A DNA stretch of 64,000 nucleotides, taken from the NCBI RefSeq assembly GCF_029946505.1, contig NZ_JARZHG010000045.1, forward strand, positions 1-64,000. Direction: 5' to 3'. Of the stretch, positions 27,334-35,417 are shown one piece after another. This DNA is from Polyangium sp. y55x31 (GTDB taxonomy: Bacteria > Myxococcota_A > Polyangia > Polyangiales > Polyangiaceae). The position numbers and the translations under genes are program-made. The notes below the pieces were generated by a model that worked only from the letters and a program-made list of their open reading frames with translations, did not search any database and had not been told where the DNA came from. Positions within the stretch are counted from its first letter, which is position 1. The number at the start of each line of letters is the position of its first letter.

Positions 27334-28173
27334 ATGCAGCCCGAGATCCTGAAGACCTTCGCCCGCCTCGCCCCCTTCGCCGCCCTCCTCGCCGCGCCGG
27401 CGCCCGCCGCCGCCGCGCCCTCCTGCAGCGGCCCTGTCTGCCAGGACGCCGCGGGCTGGAGCGACGGCGGCTTCGGCGCCTCGTACACGTTCTGGACCGG
27501 CCTGCAGACGAAAAAGAACTTCCCGACGGATGCGAGCTACGGCGCCGATTACCTCAAGATGGGCGCCGACCTCCACGCCACGGCCAAGGCCTTCGGCGTG
27601 AGCAAGCCAATCGTCGACGCGTACGCGCTCATGTACAACAACAACGGCGTGAGCTCGGGCGGCGTCCATGTAGCCGCCGTCGGCGTCGTCCTGTATTCGG
27701 CCTCGATCACGAACGCCATCCCCTTCGGCGTGAGCCGGACCTTCTTCAAGGCCGACGAGGACATCAGCCTGCTCGGCGTCCACATCGACCTCGACGGCAA
27801 GGTGGGCGGCGAGCTCGGCGTCGACGTGACCCCCAGCATCACGAGCTCGTACATGAGCCTGATTGCCGAGCCCTACGCGAGGGCTTATGCGGACGCGGAC
27901 GCGGACGTGGGCGCGGCCTGCGCCAGCGTCGCCGTGAAAGGCTCGCTCACGGCGCTCGATCTCCACGTGCCGGCCGTCATCACGGCCACGTACCCGCAAG
28001 ACAATTCGATGTCCGTGCTCATGTCCCTCGATTACAGCCTGCATTCCCTGGACGGCAAGCTCAAGGTCGAGCTCGAATACTGCATGGACTCCGACAGCAA
28101 GACGCTCGTGAATTTCGACGGCTTCACCGCCGGAGGCCAGCTCTTCGCGAAATGGGGCAACATTTCCTGGTGA
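27334..28173 (+). CDS. Secreted protein of unknown function
   Basis: The 279-residue product has an Ala/Pro-rich Sec signal (cleavage near AAAAPSC) and a beta-rich mature chain. Alternating hydrophobic strands appear throughout (SGGVHVAAVGVVLYSASI, LGVHIDLDGKVGGELGVDV). Three Cys pairs could form disulfides. No family was recognised; a beta-barrel or lipid-associated protein is possible. The next gene, for the vitellogenin-superhelix-like protein, begins 44 bases downstream on the same strand, and the two probably form a unit. Confidence 0.7.
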   Translation: MQPEILKTFARLAPFAALLAAPAPAAAAPSCSGPVCQDAAGWSDGGFGASYTFWTGLQTKKNFPTDASYGADYLKMGADLHATAKAFGVSKPIVDAYALMYNNNGVSSGGVHVAAVGVVLYSASITNAIPFGVSRTFFKADEDISLLGVHIDLDGKVGGELGVDVTPSITSSYMSLIAEPYARAYADADADVGAACASVAVKGSLTALDLHVPAVITATYPQDNSMSVLMSLDYSLHSLDGKLKVELEYCMDSDSKTLVNFDGFTAGGQLFAKWGNISW

Positions 28174-28217
28174 TCCTCCCGCCCTGACGAACCCGACACG
28201 CACGCTGGAGGAGTCCC

Positions 28218-29942
28218 ATGAAGCGACGCTTTTCCCCACTCGCCGCCCTTCCGCTGCTCGCGACCGCCCTGCTCGGAGGAGGTGCCCTCCTCCAGCGCGC
28301 GTGCGCTCCCAGCGCCGTTTCGCCCGCCGCCGCCGCGACGGCCGCCGAGGCGTCGATCGCGCCCTCGGCGCGCGCCGAGGCCTCGGAGCGGCGCGTCTAT
28401 GCCGTGACGCTCGCCCAGCACGTCACGGTCGGCGGAGAGACGTTCGTCGAGACGCACCTCGAAGGCCGCATTTCGTTCTTGCCGATCCCCGGCACGAACC
28501 TCTGCGAGGCGCGCCTCGTCGATCCGTCGCTCGAGGTGTCGGGCGGCGAGGCGCCGAGGGGGGCCGATCTGCGCCGCCCGATCCTGCTCGCCTACGACGC
28601 GGAGGGCCGGCTCGAAGGCGTGCGCTTCGATACGCGGACCGACGAGGCGAGCCGCCTGCTCTTGACGAGCCTCGTCTCGGCGACGCAATACACGCGCGAC
28701 AAAGGCCTGACCTGGTCCGCGGACGAGGTCGACGGCTCGGGCACCTACCGCGCCGATTACGAGCGAAAAGGCGAGCGCACGGTCGAGCGGCACAAGCGAG
28801 GCTACGTGCGCATGCACGAGGGCCTGACGCCCCTCGTGGCCGAGGGGGAGCTGCGTATCGTCGTGGATGGAGAGAATGGTATCGAGTCCGCGACGGCCCA
28901 CGAGGCGACCCGCACGTCTCGGAAGACCGCGCTCGGGGACGTCGCGGGCGAGCTCCGGGTCTCGCTGCGCCTCGTCGATCGCGCAAAGGCTACGCGCGCC
29001 GAGCTCTCCGCCGCGCGCGCCCTCGCAGGCGCCTACGAGGAACCGAACATGGTCCCGCCGAAGCGGGATCGCAGCGCGAGCCGGCGTGAAATGGACGAGC
29101 GGCGCGCGGCAGGCCACGACCTCGACGAGCTCCGCGCCGCGTTCGCGGAGACGGACGGGCAGCCGAGGGACGAGGTCGGGCAGCGGCGCGCGACGCTCAT
29201 CCACACGGCCGGCGCCCTGTTCCGCGTGCGGCCCGAGGAGGCGTTCGAAGCGGGCAAACGGCTCGCAGCGAGCGGCGTGACGGACGCCGAGGCGAACTTC
29301 CTCGCCGGCGGCCTCGCCGCGGCGGGCACCGAGGAGGCGGCGGACGCACTCGCGGACGCGCTCACGAGCCCGGAGGCGTCGATCGAGGCGCGCCGGCACT
29401 CCGCCGTGAGCCTCGCGATGATGCCCGTCGCCGACGAACACACCGTCGCCGCGCTCTCGAAGGGTGCCGCCGGCGACGATGAAACCCTGCGCAACCTGAG
29501 CACGATGGCGCTCGGCGCCGCGGGGCGCTCGCTCGCGGCGAGCGGCGACGTCGGCGAAGGGCTCGATCCGGTGGCCGACTTGCTCGCGCGGTATGCGAGC
29601 GCGACGGACGACGTCGAGCGCGACATGTTCCTCGCGGCGCTCGGAAACAGCGGCGATCCGCGGACCTTCGAGGTGATCCGCGGGGCGCTCGCGTCTCCCC
29701 GGCTCGCGCCGACGGCGGCCTACGCATTGCGGTTCATCGCAATGCCGGCGGTCGACACGCTGCTGCATACCCTCGCGACCACATCGCCGGATCCCGAGGT
29801 ACGTCAGGCCACGTATCGCGCGGCATTCTTCCGGGACACGACCGTGTGGTTGCCCTGGCTCGAGTCCGCGCTCGCCAAGGAAAAAGACAACCAGGTCCTC
29901 GAAGCGATCCGGGCTGTGATCGTGCACATGGCCTCGCCGTGA
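28218..29942 (+). CDS. Exported protein resembling large lipid transfer proteins (vitellogenin-type N-sheet plus superhelix)
   Basis: The 574-residue protein has an N-terminal hydrophobic export segment (about 8-28). A beta domain (about 58-260, YAVTLAQHVTVGGETFVE, ISFLPIPGT) is followed by a HEAT-like helical superhelix (about 310-570). The segment FLAALGNSGDPRTFEVI, then TAAYALRFIAMPAVDTLL and PDPEVRQATYRAAF, follows the repeat pattern of the vitellogenin/MTP superhelical domain. That fold carries lipid in eukaryotes. Bacterial function is not known to me; lipid or protein carriage across the periplasm is inference. It is preceded by a secreted protein gene 44 bases upstream. Confidence 0.65.
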   Translation: MKRRFSPLAALPLLATALLGGGALLQRACAPSAVSPAAAATAAEASIAPSARAEASERRVYAVTLAQHVTVGGETFVETHLEGRISFLPIPGTNLCEARLVDPSLEVSGGEAPRGADLRRPILLAYDAEGRLEGVRFDTRTDEASRLLLTSLVSATQYTRDKGLTWSADEVDGSGTYRADYERKGERTVERHKRGYVRMHEGLTPLVAEGELRIVVDGENGIESATAHEATRTSRKTALGDVAGELRVSLRLVDRAKATRAELSAARALAGAYEEPNMVPPKRDRSASRREMDERRAAGHDLDELRAAFAETDGQPRDEVGQRRATLIHTAGALFRVRPEEAFEAGKRLAASGVTDAEANFLAGGLAAAGTEEAADALADALTSPEASIEARRHSAVSLAMMPVADEHTVAALSKGAAGDDETLRNLSTMALGAAGRSLAASGDVGEGLDPVADLLARYASATDDVERDMFLAALGNSGDPRTFEVIRGALASPRLAPTAAYALRFIAMPAVDTLLHTLATTSPDPEVRQATYRAAFFRDTTVWLPWLESALAKEKDNQVLEAIRAVIVHMASP

Positions 29943-30030
29943 AGGTTTTCGCGAGGGCGAATGCCGAGGGGCGCGCCACTGCTACGCTCTTTACACTCGC
30001 GCGCGAATCCCGTGATGATGGCCCCTTGCC

Positions 30031-30603
30031 ATGCACCACGAGGTCACGCGGATCATTGCCGAGATTGCTGCGGGGCGGGACCAGGCGACCCAGGAGCTCT
30101 TGCCCCTCGTCTATCAAGAGCTGCGCCGCATCGCGGCGGCGCAGATGGCGCGCCTCCGGCCGGGCGATACGCTGCAGCCGACGGCGCTCGTGCACGAGGC
30201 GTATCTGAAGCTCGTGGGATCGCCGGGGCCCGGCTGGAACGGGCGGGGGCATTTTTTCGCCGCGGCGGCGCAGGCGATGCGCGAGATCATCGTGGATCAC
30301 GTGCGCAGAAAGGTCGCGGCGAAGCGCGGCGGCGGACAGCGGGCCGAGCCCCTCGACGTGGAAATCGCCGTCGACGCGGAGCTCCTCGGGATCGAGGACG
30401 TGCTCTCGATCAATGCAGCGCTCGCGCGCCTGGAGGCCGAGCATCCCCGAAAAGCGCAGGTCGTCGTCATGCGGTTTTTCGGGGGATTGCAGGACCAGGA
30501 GATCGCGGAGGCGCTCGGCGTCACGACGCGCACCGTGGAGCGGGAGTGGCGCTTCGCCCGGGCCTATTTGCACGACGTGCTCTCCCGCGGAGCGTATACG
30601 TGA
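30031..30603 (+). CDS. ECF-type sigma-70 factor
   Basis: The 190-residue protein has sigma region 2 (about 20-95: LVYQELRRIAAAQMARLRPG, LVHEAYLKLVG, FFAAAAQAMREIIVDHVRRK) and region 4 (about 125-185: RKAQVVVMRFFGGLQDQEIA, helix-turn-helix LGVTTRTVEREWRFARAYL). This is the branch often found in myxobacteria and planctomycetes next to Ser/Thr kinases rather than with anti-sigma factors. Its stop codon overlaps the GTG start of the kinase gene (GTGA at 30600-30603), so translation of the two is coupled. The kinase is the likely controller. Confidence 0.92.
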   Translation: MHHEVTRIIAEIAAGRDQATQELLPLVYQELRRIAAAQMARLRPGDTLQPTALVHEAYLKLVGSPGPGWNGRGHFFAAAAQAMREIIVDHVRRKVAAKRGGGQRAEPLDVEIAVDAELLGIEDVLSINAALARLEAEHPRKAQVVVMRFFGGLQDQEIAEALGVTTRTVEREWRFARAYLHDVLSRGAYT

Positions 30604-32255
30604 CGACGGAGAGGCCGGATCCGCGGCGTGTCGAGGCGATCTTCGACGCCGTCGTCGATCTCGGACCCGAGGAGGCGCAGTTCCGGCTCGACGCCGCATG
30701 CGAGGGCGATAGGGCCCTGCGCGCGGCCGTGGATCGGCTCCTCGAGCACGATCGAAGGGCCGACCGTGATTTCCTCGCGCCGCGCCCCGCGCTGCTCTCC
30801 GCGGCGCTGCGCGAGCTGCCCATGCAGGCCGACGGGGCCGAGCGGCCCTCCGCGGCCTTCCCCGATGCGCCCCCGGTCGCGGCGCGCATCGGTCGGTTCG
30901 CCGTGGTGCGAAAGCTCGGCGAGGGGACGATGGGCGTCGTTTACATGGGGTACGACGAAATGCTCGATCGTCGCGTGGCCATCAAGCTCTTGCGCCCGAG
31001 CGTGGCCGGCGTGGGGTGGCTCCTCCGTGAAGGCCAGGCCCTCGGCCGCCTCGCGCACCCGAACGTGGTCGCGATTCACGAGGCCGGCGAGCACGAGGGC
31101 CGCGTGTACCTGGCCATGGAGTTCGTCGAGGGCCCCACGCTGCGCGCGCACCTCGCCGAGCGCCCTCGCCCCTTTCCCGAGGTGCTGAGCCTCTTCCTCT
31201 GCGCCGCGCGGGGCCTCGCCGCCGTGCACGACGCGGGCCTCGTGCACCGCGATTTCAAGCCCGAGAACGTGCTCGTCGGCAAGGACGGGCGTCCGCGGAT
31301 CGTCGATTTCGGAATGGCGGCGCTCGCCCGACGTGACGCCGGGACGAACGGCGAGGCGGGACGCGACGCCGCGCCCCCCAGCCGTCGGCCCGGGGCGCTC
31401 GACGTGTCGATTTTGCCGCGCGGCGCGATTGCCGGGACGCCGGCGTTCATGGCGCCGGAGCAGCTCCGCGGGGAGCGCGCGACGGCGGCGAGTGATCAAT
31501 GGAGCTTCTGCGCGGCGCTTTATCACGCGGCGTATGGCGTCCCGCCGTACTCCCTCGACGGAGATTTCGTCGCGCTCTCGCGCCGCGTCCTCGCGGCTGC
31601 GCCGGAGATCCCGGCGCAGCGCGGGAGAGCGCCGGCATGGCTCGGGCCCATTCTCCTCTCGGGTTTGGCGAAGGATCCCGCGGCGCGATTCCCCTCGATG
31701 CACGCCCTGCTCGCGGCGATCGAGGCGCATTTGCCGCGGGATCCGGAGAGCGACCGCCGCGTGATCCGGCGCGAGCTCGTGACCTTGCGCGTGGCGCTCC
31801 TCGGCGTCGTGGTCGTGACCTCGGGCCTTGCGTTTCGCCGGCTCTTCCGCGCCGAGGTGACCCTCGAGCTCGTCATTCTGGTCAATTGCGCAGCTCTCCT
31901 GCTGGTCCTCACCGTCATCGTGGTGCGGTGGCGAAGGCTCTCCCAGAACCGGATGGGGCGGCGGGCCGCGGGGATCGTCGCCGGGGTGGAGGCCGTGATG
32001 CTCGTGCACCGGCTCATCGGGATACGCCTCGGGACGCCGCTCGATCACGTCCTCGTGAACGATCTCGTCCTCCTCGCGACGGTTCTCGGGACGCTCGCAT
32101 GGACCGACCGGCGGCGGATCGCGCTGCCCGCGGCGATCGCAATGGCAGGGGCGCTCCTCGGGCTCTTCCTCCCGAGCGCCGCGACCTTGATCCATCTCGC
32201 AGCAGGCACCCTCGTTCTCCTGCTTTTGATTGCGGACGTGATGCGCGAGCGGTAA
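30600..32255 (+). CDS. Ser/Thr protein kinase with C-terminal multi-helix membrane domain
   Basis: The 551-residue product begins with a helical segment (1-90, VEAIFDAVVDLGPEE) of the kind found in sigma-linked kinases. The kinase domain spans about 95-380: LGEGTMGVVY loop, Lys in VAIKLLRP, HRDFKPEN catalytic loop, DFG in IVDFGMAAL, GTPAFMAPEQ. Six hydrophobic helices follow to the C-terminus (LRVALLGVVVVTSGLAF, LLATVLGTLAW, TLVLLLLIADV). The GTG start overlaps the sigma gene stop. The membrane domain may sense a lipid or envelope signal; phosphorylation of the coupled sigma factor is inferred from gene order. Confidence 0.9.
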   Translation: MTTERPDPRRVEAIFDAVVDLGPEEAQFRLDAACEGDRALRAAVDRLLEHDRRADRDFLAPRPALLSAALRELPMQADGAERPSAAFPDAPPVAARIGRFAVVRKLGEGTMGVVYMGYDEMLDRRVAIKLLRPSVAGVGWLLREGQALGRLAHPNVVAIHEAGEHEGRVYLAMEFVEGPTLRAHLAERPRPFPEVLSLFLCAARGLAAVHDAGLVHRDFKPENVLVGKDGRPRIVDFGMAALARRDAGTNGEAGRDAAPPSRRPGALDVSILPRGAIAGTPAFMAPEQLRGERATAASDQWSFCAALYHAAYGVPPYSLDGDFVALSRRVLAAAPEIPAQRGRAPAWLGPILLSGLAKDPAARFPSMHALLAAIEAHLPRDPESDRRVIRRELVTLRVALLGVVVVTSGLAFRRLFRAEVTLELVILVNCAALLLVLTVIVVRWRRLSQNRMGRRAAGIVAGVEAVMLVHRLIGIRLGTPLDHVLVNDLVLLATVLGTLAWTDRRRIALPAAIAMAGALLGLFLPSAATLIHLAAGTLVLLLLIADVMRER

Positions 32256-32343
32256 CCGATGGCGCGCCCCCGCGCACGTTCCCGCGCGGCGGAAGACGAG
32301 CCTTCCGGATTGCATCTTCCGGCGGTAACGGTTATGTGGAGCC

Positions 32344-34212
32344 GTGTTTCAGCGCCGCGCCATCGGCCTTGTCTTTTTCCTCCTCGGCTGCTCCGCATCG
32401 CCGCCTCCTCCGCCGCCGAAGACCACCCCTCCGCCCCCGGTCGTCGTCACGCCTGCGCCTACGGAGACGGCGACCCCTGCGGCGGCGAAGACGCCGCGCG
32501 CCGACCAGATCGAGCCCTTGCTCGAGGCATTGCGGCGCGCCGAGCATCCCGAGTGGTCTCGCCTGGTCGACGAGATCGGCGAGCGATTCGGCGGACCGGG
32601 CCTCGTCCGCGCGCTCGACGCCGTCGCGGCGACGCCGCCGGAGACGACGTATTTCCAGACGAAGTACATCATGGATGTGCTTCGCACGGCCTCCGACCCG
32701 CGCGGCGCCGATCCGCTCGTCGCCTGGGTCGAGGCGACGAAACCCTCGATGCACTGGCAAGGCGTGGTCGGCGCGCAGCTCGCGGAGATCGGCGACCTCC
32801 GGGCCGCGCGTTTGCTCGGCGAGCGCATGAAGCACAAGCCGACCAATCTTCATGACCAGGAACGCTGGTGGGAGGCGGATCAGAACGGTCACCTCTCCGG
32901 CAACGATTTGCAGCGCATCAGTGCGGCGCGCCTCCTGGGTGACCTCGCGGCCATGCACCCGGACAAGGTCGACGAGATCCGCGCGGCCGTCGAGGACGCC
33001 GTCATCGCGTGGGTCCGTGAGACGCGGGAGCCGCATTTTTATGGAATGCAGGCCCTCGCGGCGATTCGATCCGTCAGGGGACTCGGCCTCCTTCGCGGCT
33101 GGGCATTCCCGAAGACGCCGCTCCCGGCGAGAGGGGCGTTGCCGCCCTTTCCCGAGGGACTTCAGCTCGCGCAATCCGCTCTTCGATACATCGGGATGTT
33201 CCACGACGAGCCGTCGTTCCCGAAGCTCGTGGCCCAGCTCGAACGCAAAAAGGATCCCGCGCTCGACATCACCGAGGACGCGCTGAACAGGGACAACATC
33301 GTGATGCTCGGCATGGCGCTGCGAGCAATCGGTTACGGCGCGTCCGAGGGGCTCTCCCATTTCGCGGATCCGCGCGCGGTGCCGCCCCTCGTGAAGTTCA
33401 TCGAGGACACGACCTGGCACGAAGAGGCGCGCCACGTGGCTTGTGAGGCGCTCGCGTGGTGCGCGGACGACGCGACGAGAGCGAGCCTGATTCCGAAGAT
33501 CAAGGCACAGATCACGAAGGGCGGGCCCAAGGCCGAGTTCATCGCCTCTTGTTATGCGGTCGCCTTCTCCGAGCGCTCCGCGGCGGCGAGCGCCATGGAT
33601 ATGGTCGACTTCTTCGAAAGCACGACGCTCGGCAGCGTGCGTCGCTCCATGGCCTATGGGCTCGGCTCGATCGCGCTCGACCGTGCGGCGCAGACGAAGC
33701 TCCAGGCGAAGCTCGACGACAAGGCGCTCCGCGTCGATGCGGCCCTCGCGCTCCTGCGCGGTGGCTCCGGCCCCATGACGGGGCTGCTCTCGACCATCGA
33801 CGGCTTCGACGCGCAGGAAAAAGAGCGGATCAAGGACGGCCTTGCGTATGGCACGAGCGAGATCGCGGACGACGAGCCGACGTTTGCGAGGCTCGTCCGC
33901 TTGGCGATACGCGCCGACGAGGCCGCGGACGTGGTGGTGCGCGGCGAACGGCAGACGTGGGTGCGTGACGCCGTCGCCACGGGGCTCGAAAGCGCCCGGT
34001 ACGGCAGGAAACCACACGCCGTGACGCGGCCCGTGCTGCGATACCGTCTCTTCCGCGCGGCGCAAACCGACGCGACGAACCGTCGCGGGATCATCGCGCT
34101 GCTCGCGCTCCTGAAAGAGCGCGGCGTGCTCCTCGCGCTCGCCGATATGAAAGGTGATGTGGCCGCGCCGGCGGCGAAGGCGCTCGCGGGGCTCGGAAAA
34201 ACCATACGCTGA
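32344..34212 (+). CDS. HEAT-repeat lipoprotein
   Basis: The 622-residue protein starts at a GTG and has a short signal with lipobox (FFLLGCSAS), then a Pro/Thr linker. The remainder is repeated two-helix units of HEAT/armadillo type (for example DPRAVPPLVKFIEDTTWHEEA, ALALLRGGSGPMTGLLS). Such proteins are scaffolds, and no enzyme motif is seen. It follows the kinase gene by 88 bases on the same strand and may be part of that transcript. The HEAT-like region is similar in type, though not in detail, to the superhelix of the protein at 28218-29942. Confidence 0.72.
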   Translation: MFQRRAIGLVFFLLGCSASPPPPPPKTTPPPPVVVTPAPTETATPAAAKTPRADQIEPLLEALRRAEHPEWSRLVDEIGERFGGPGLVRALDAVAATPPETTYFQTKYIMDVLRTASDPRGADPLVAWVEATKPSMHWQGVVGAQLAEIGDLRAARLLGERMKHKPTNLHDQERWWEADQNGHLSGNDLQRISAARLLGDLAAMHPDKVDEIRAAVEDAVIAWVRETREPHFYGMQALAAIRSVRGLGLLRGWAFPKTPLPARGALPPFPEGLQLAQSALRYIGMFHDEPSFPKLVAQLERKKDPALDITEDALNRDNIVMLGMALRAIGYGASEGLSHFADPRAVPPLVKFIEDTTWHEEARHVACEALAWCADDATRASLIPKIKAQITKGGPKAEFIASCYAVAFSERSAAASAMDMVDFFESTTLGSVRRSMAYGLGSIALDRAAQTKLQAKLDDKALRVDAALALLRGGSGPMTGLLSTIDGFDAQEKERIKDGLAYGTSEIADDEPTFARLVRLAIRADEAADVVVRGERQTWVRDAVATGLESARYGRKPHAVTRPVLRYRLFRAAQTDATNRRGIIALLALLKERGVLLALADMKGDVAAPAAKALAGLGKTIR

Positions 34213-34266
34213 AGCGCGGGTTCTTCGGCTCTGGAGAGGGTCGTTGGGGCGTGAGCGCCGGCCTCC

Positions 34267-35025
34267 TCAGCGGATCATGTATCCGCCGTCGATGGCCAGG
34301 TGCGTACCCGTCACGTACGACGACCAATCCGACAGCAGGAACACCACCGGCCTCGCCACCTCCTCCGACCGCGCATACCGCTGCATCGGCACGCCCTGCG
34401 TGAAGGCGGCGAAGACCTGGTCGCCCTGATTCACGTGGTTCCAGATCTCCGTCTCCACCGGCCCGGGCAGCACGGCGTTCACGCGGATCCCGGCGGCGGC
34501 GTAATCGACCGCCGCGGCTTTCGTCATTCCGACGAGCCCGTGCTTGGCCGTCGAATACGCGCCGAAGGCCGGCGCTCCGACCAGGCCCAGGATGGACGCG
34601 CAGTTGACGATCGCCCCGCCGCCGCTCTTTTGCATGGCGCGGATCTCGTGCTGCATGCAGAGCAGCACGGAATCCAGGTTGACATTCATGAGCTTGCGGT
34701 ATTCCTCCACCGGCACGTCCGCGAGCGCCCCGATCGGCCCGGGGATCCCCGCGTTGTTGAACGCGCCGTCGAGGCGCTCGAACGCCTGCAGCGTGCGCGC
34801 CACCAGCGCCTCGATGTCCGCGGGCACCGAGACGTCCGTGCGCACGAAGAGCGCCTTCCCGCCCTCGCCGCGGATGCGCGCCGCGAGCGCTTCGCCCTTC
34901 TCCTCGCGCCGGCCCGCGAGGACCACCTTCGCCCCCTGGCGCGCGGCCTCCAGCGCCGTCGCCTCGCCAATGCCCGATGTTGCCCCGGTAATAATGATCA
35001 CTTTATCTCTGAGAAGCATGCTCAT
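34267..35025 (-). CDS. Short-chain dehydrogenase/reductase (SDR, classical)
   Basis: This 252-residue NAD(P)-dependent oxidoreductase has the classical motifs: TGATSGIG at 13-20, NNAG at about 91-94, the Ser of the VNCAS strand, and YSTAK (Tyr near 157). The Arg-Arg after the second strand (AGRREEK) suggests a preference for NADP. The substrate is unknown. The start could be either Met of MSMLL. The region upstream (35026-35417) contains the second full hairpin repeat element. Confidence 0.92.
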   Translation of the reverse strand: MSMLLRDKVIIITGATSGIGEATALEAARQGAKVVLAGRREEKGEALAARIRGEGGKALFVRTDVSVPADIEALVARTLQAFERLDGAFNNAGIPGPIGALADVPVEEYRKLMNVNLDSVLLCMQHEIRAMQKSGGGAIVNCASILGLVGAPAFGAYSTAKHGLVGMTKAAAVDYAAAGIRVNAVLPGPVETEIWNHVNQGDQVFAAFTQGVPMQRYARSEEVARPVVFLLSDWSSYVTGTHLAIDGGYMIR

Positions 35026-35417
35026 TCCACCTTTTCTTGCCCCCGGGGGGGCCGCATACTCCGCAGGAGGGGCCAGGTCAATGCAATTATTGTCCGAAGC
35101 CGGTACGCTGGGGCTTTGCCCCAGGCCCCAGCAGGGGCTATCCGCCCCTGCACCCGGACCAGCGCAAGCGCTGGACCCGGGGTCGATGAACTGCGCGATG
35201 CGCAGTTCATCGAACGGTCAGGGCAAGACCAGCGACGACCCTGCCAGGCAAGACCGCTTCGACGGGCAACGCCGTGCCTGGTCTTGCCACCGGCCTGTGG
35301 GAAGAACTGCGCATCGCGCAGTTCTTCCCCAAATGGTCCAGCGCTTGCGCTGGTTCGGGTCGAGGGGCGAACAGCCCCCGCGGGGTCCGGGGCGGCGCCC
35401 CGGCGCGGCGGCTTCCC
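35026..35417. other. Gene-free region holding hairpin element copy 2
   Basis: These 392 bases lie between the start of the SDR gene and the stop of the MFS/spermidine-synthase gene, both on the minus strand. Apart from a poly-G/C stretch near 35042-35050, almost all of it is the composite element. I see no gene or clear promoter. Confidence 0.75.
35108..35403. repeat. Composite two-armed hairpin element, copy 2 (inverted)
   Basis: Hairpins in plus-strand order: i 35108-35124 (CTGGGGC ttt GCCCCAG), ii 35131-35151, iii 35159-35174 (CCAGCGC aa GCGCTGG), iv 35183-35213 (TCGATGAACTGCGC stem). An 85-base spacer follows. Then iv 35299-35329 (GGGAAGAACTGCGC stem), iii 35338-35353, ii 35364-35378, i 35387-35403 (CCGGGGC ggc GCCCCGG). 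Read on the minus strand the order of arm types matches the copy at 101-428. Spacer blocks are shared too: GGCCGGTGGCAAGACC at one end and GGGTCGTCGCTGGTCT at the other. The last hairpin ends 14 bases from the stop codon of the next gene. Confidence 0.85.
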
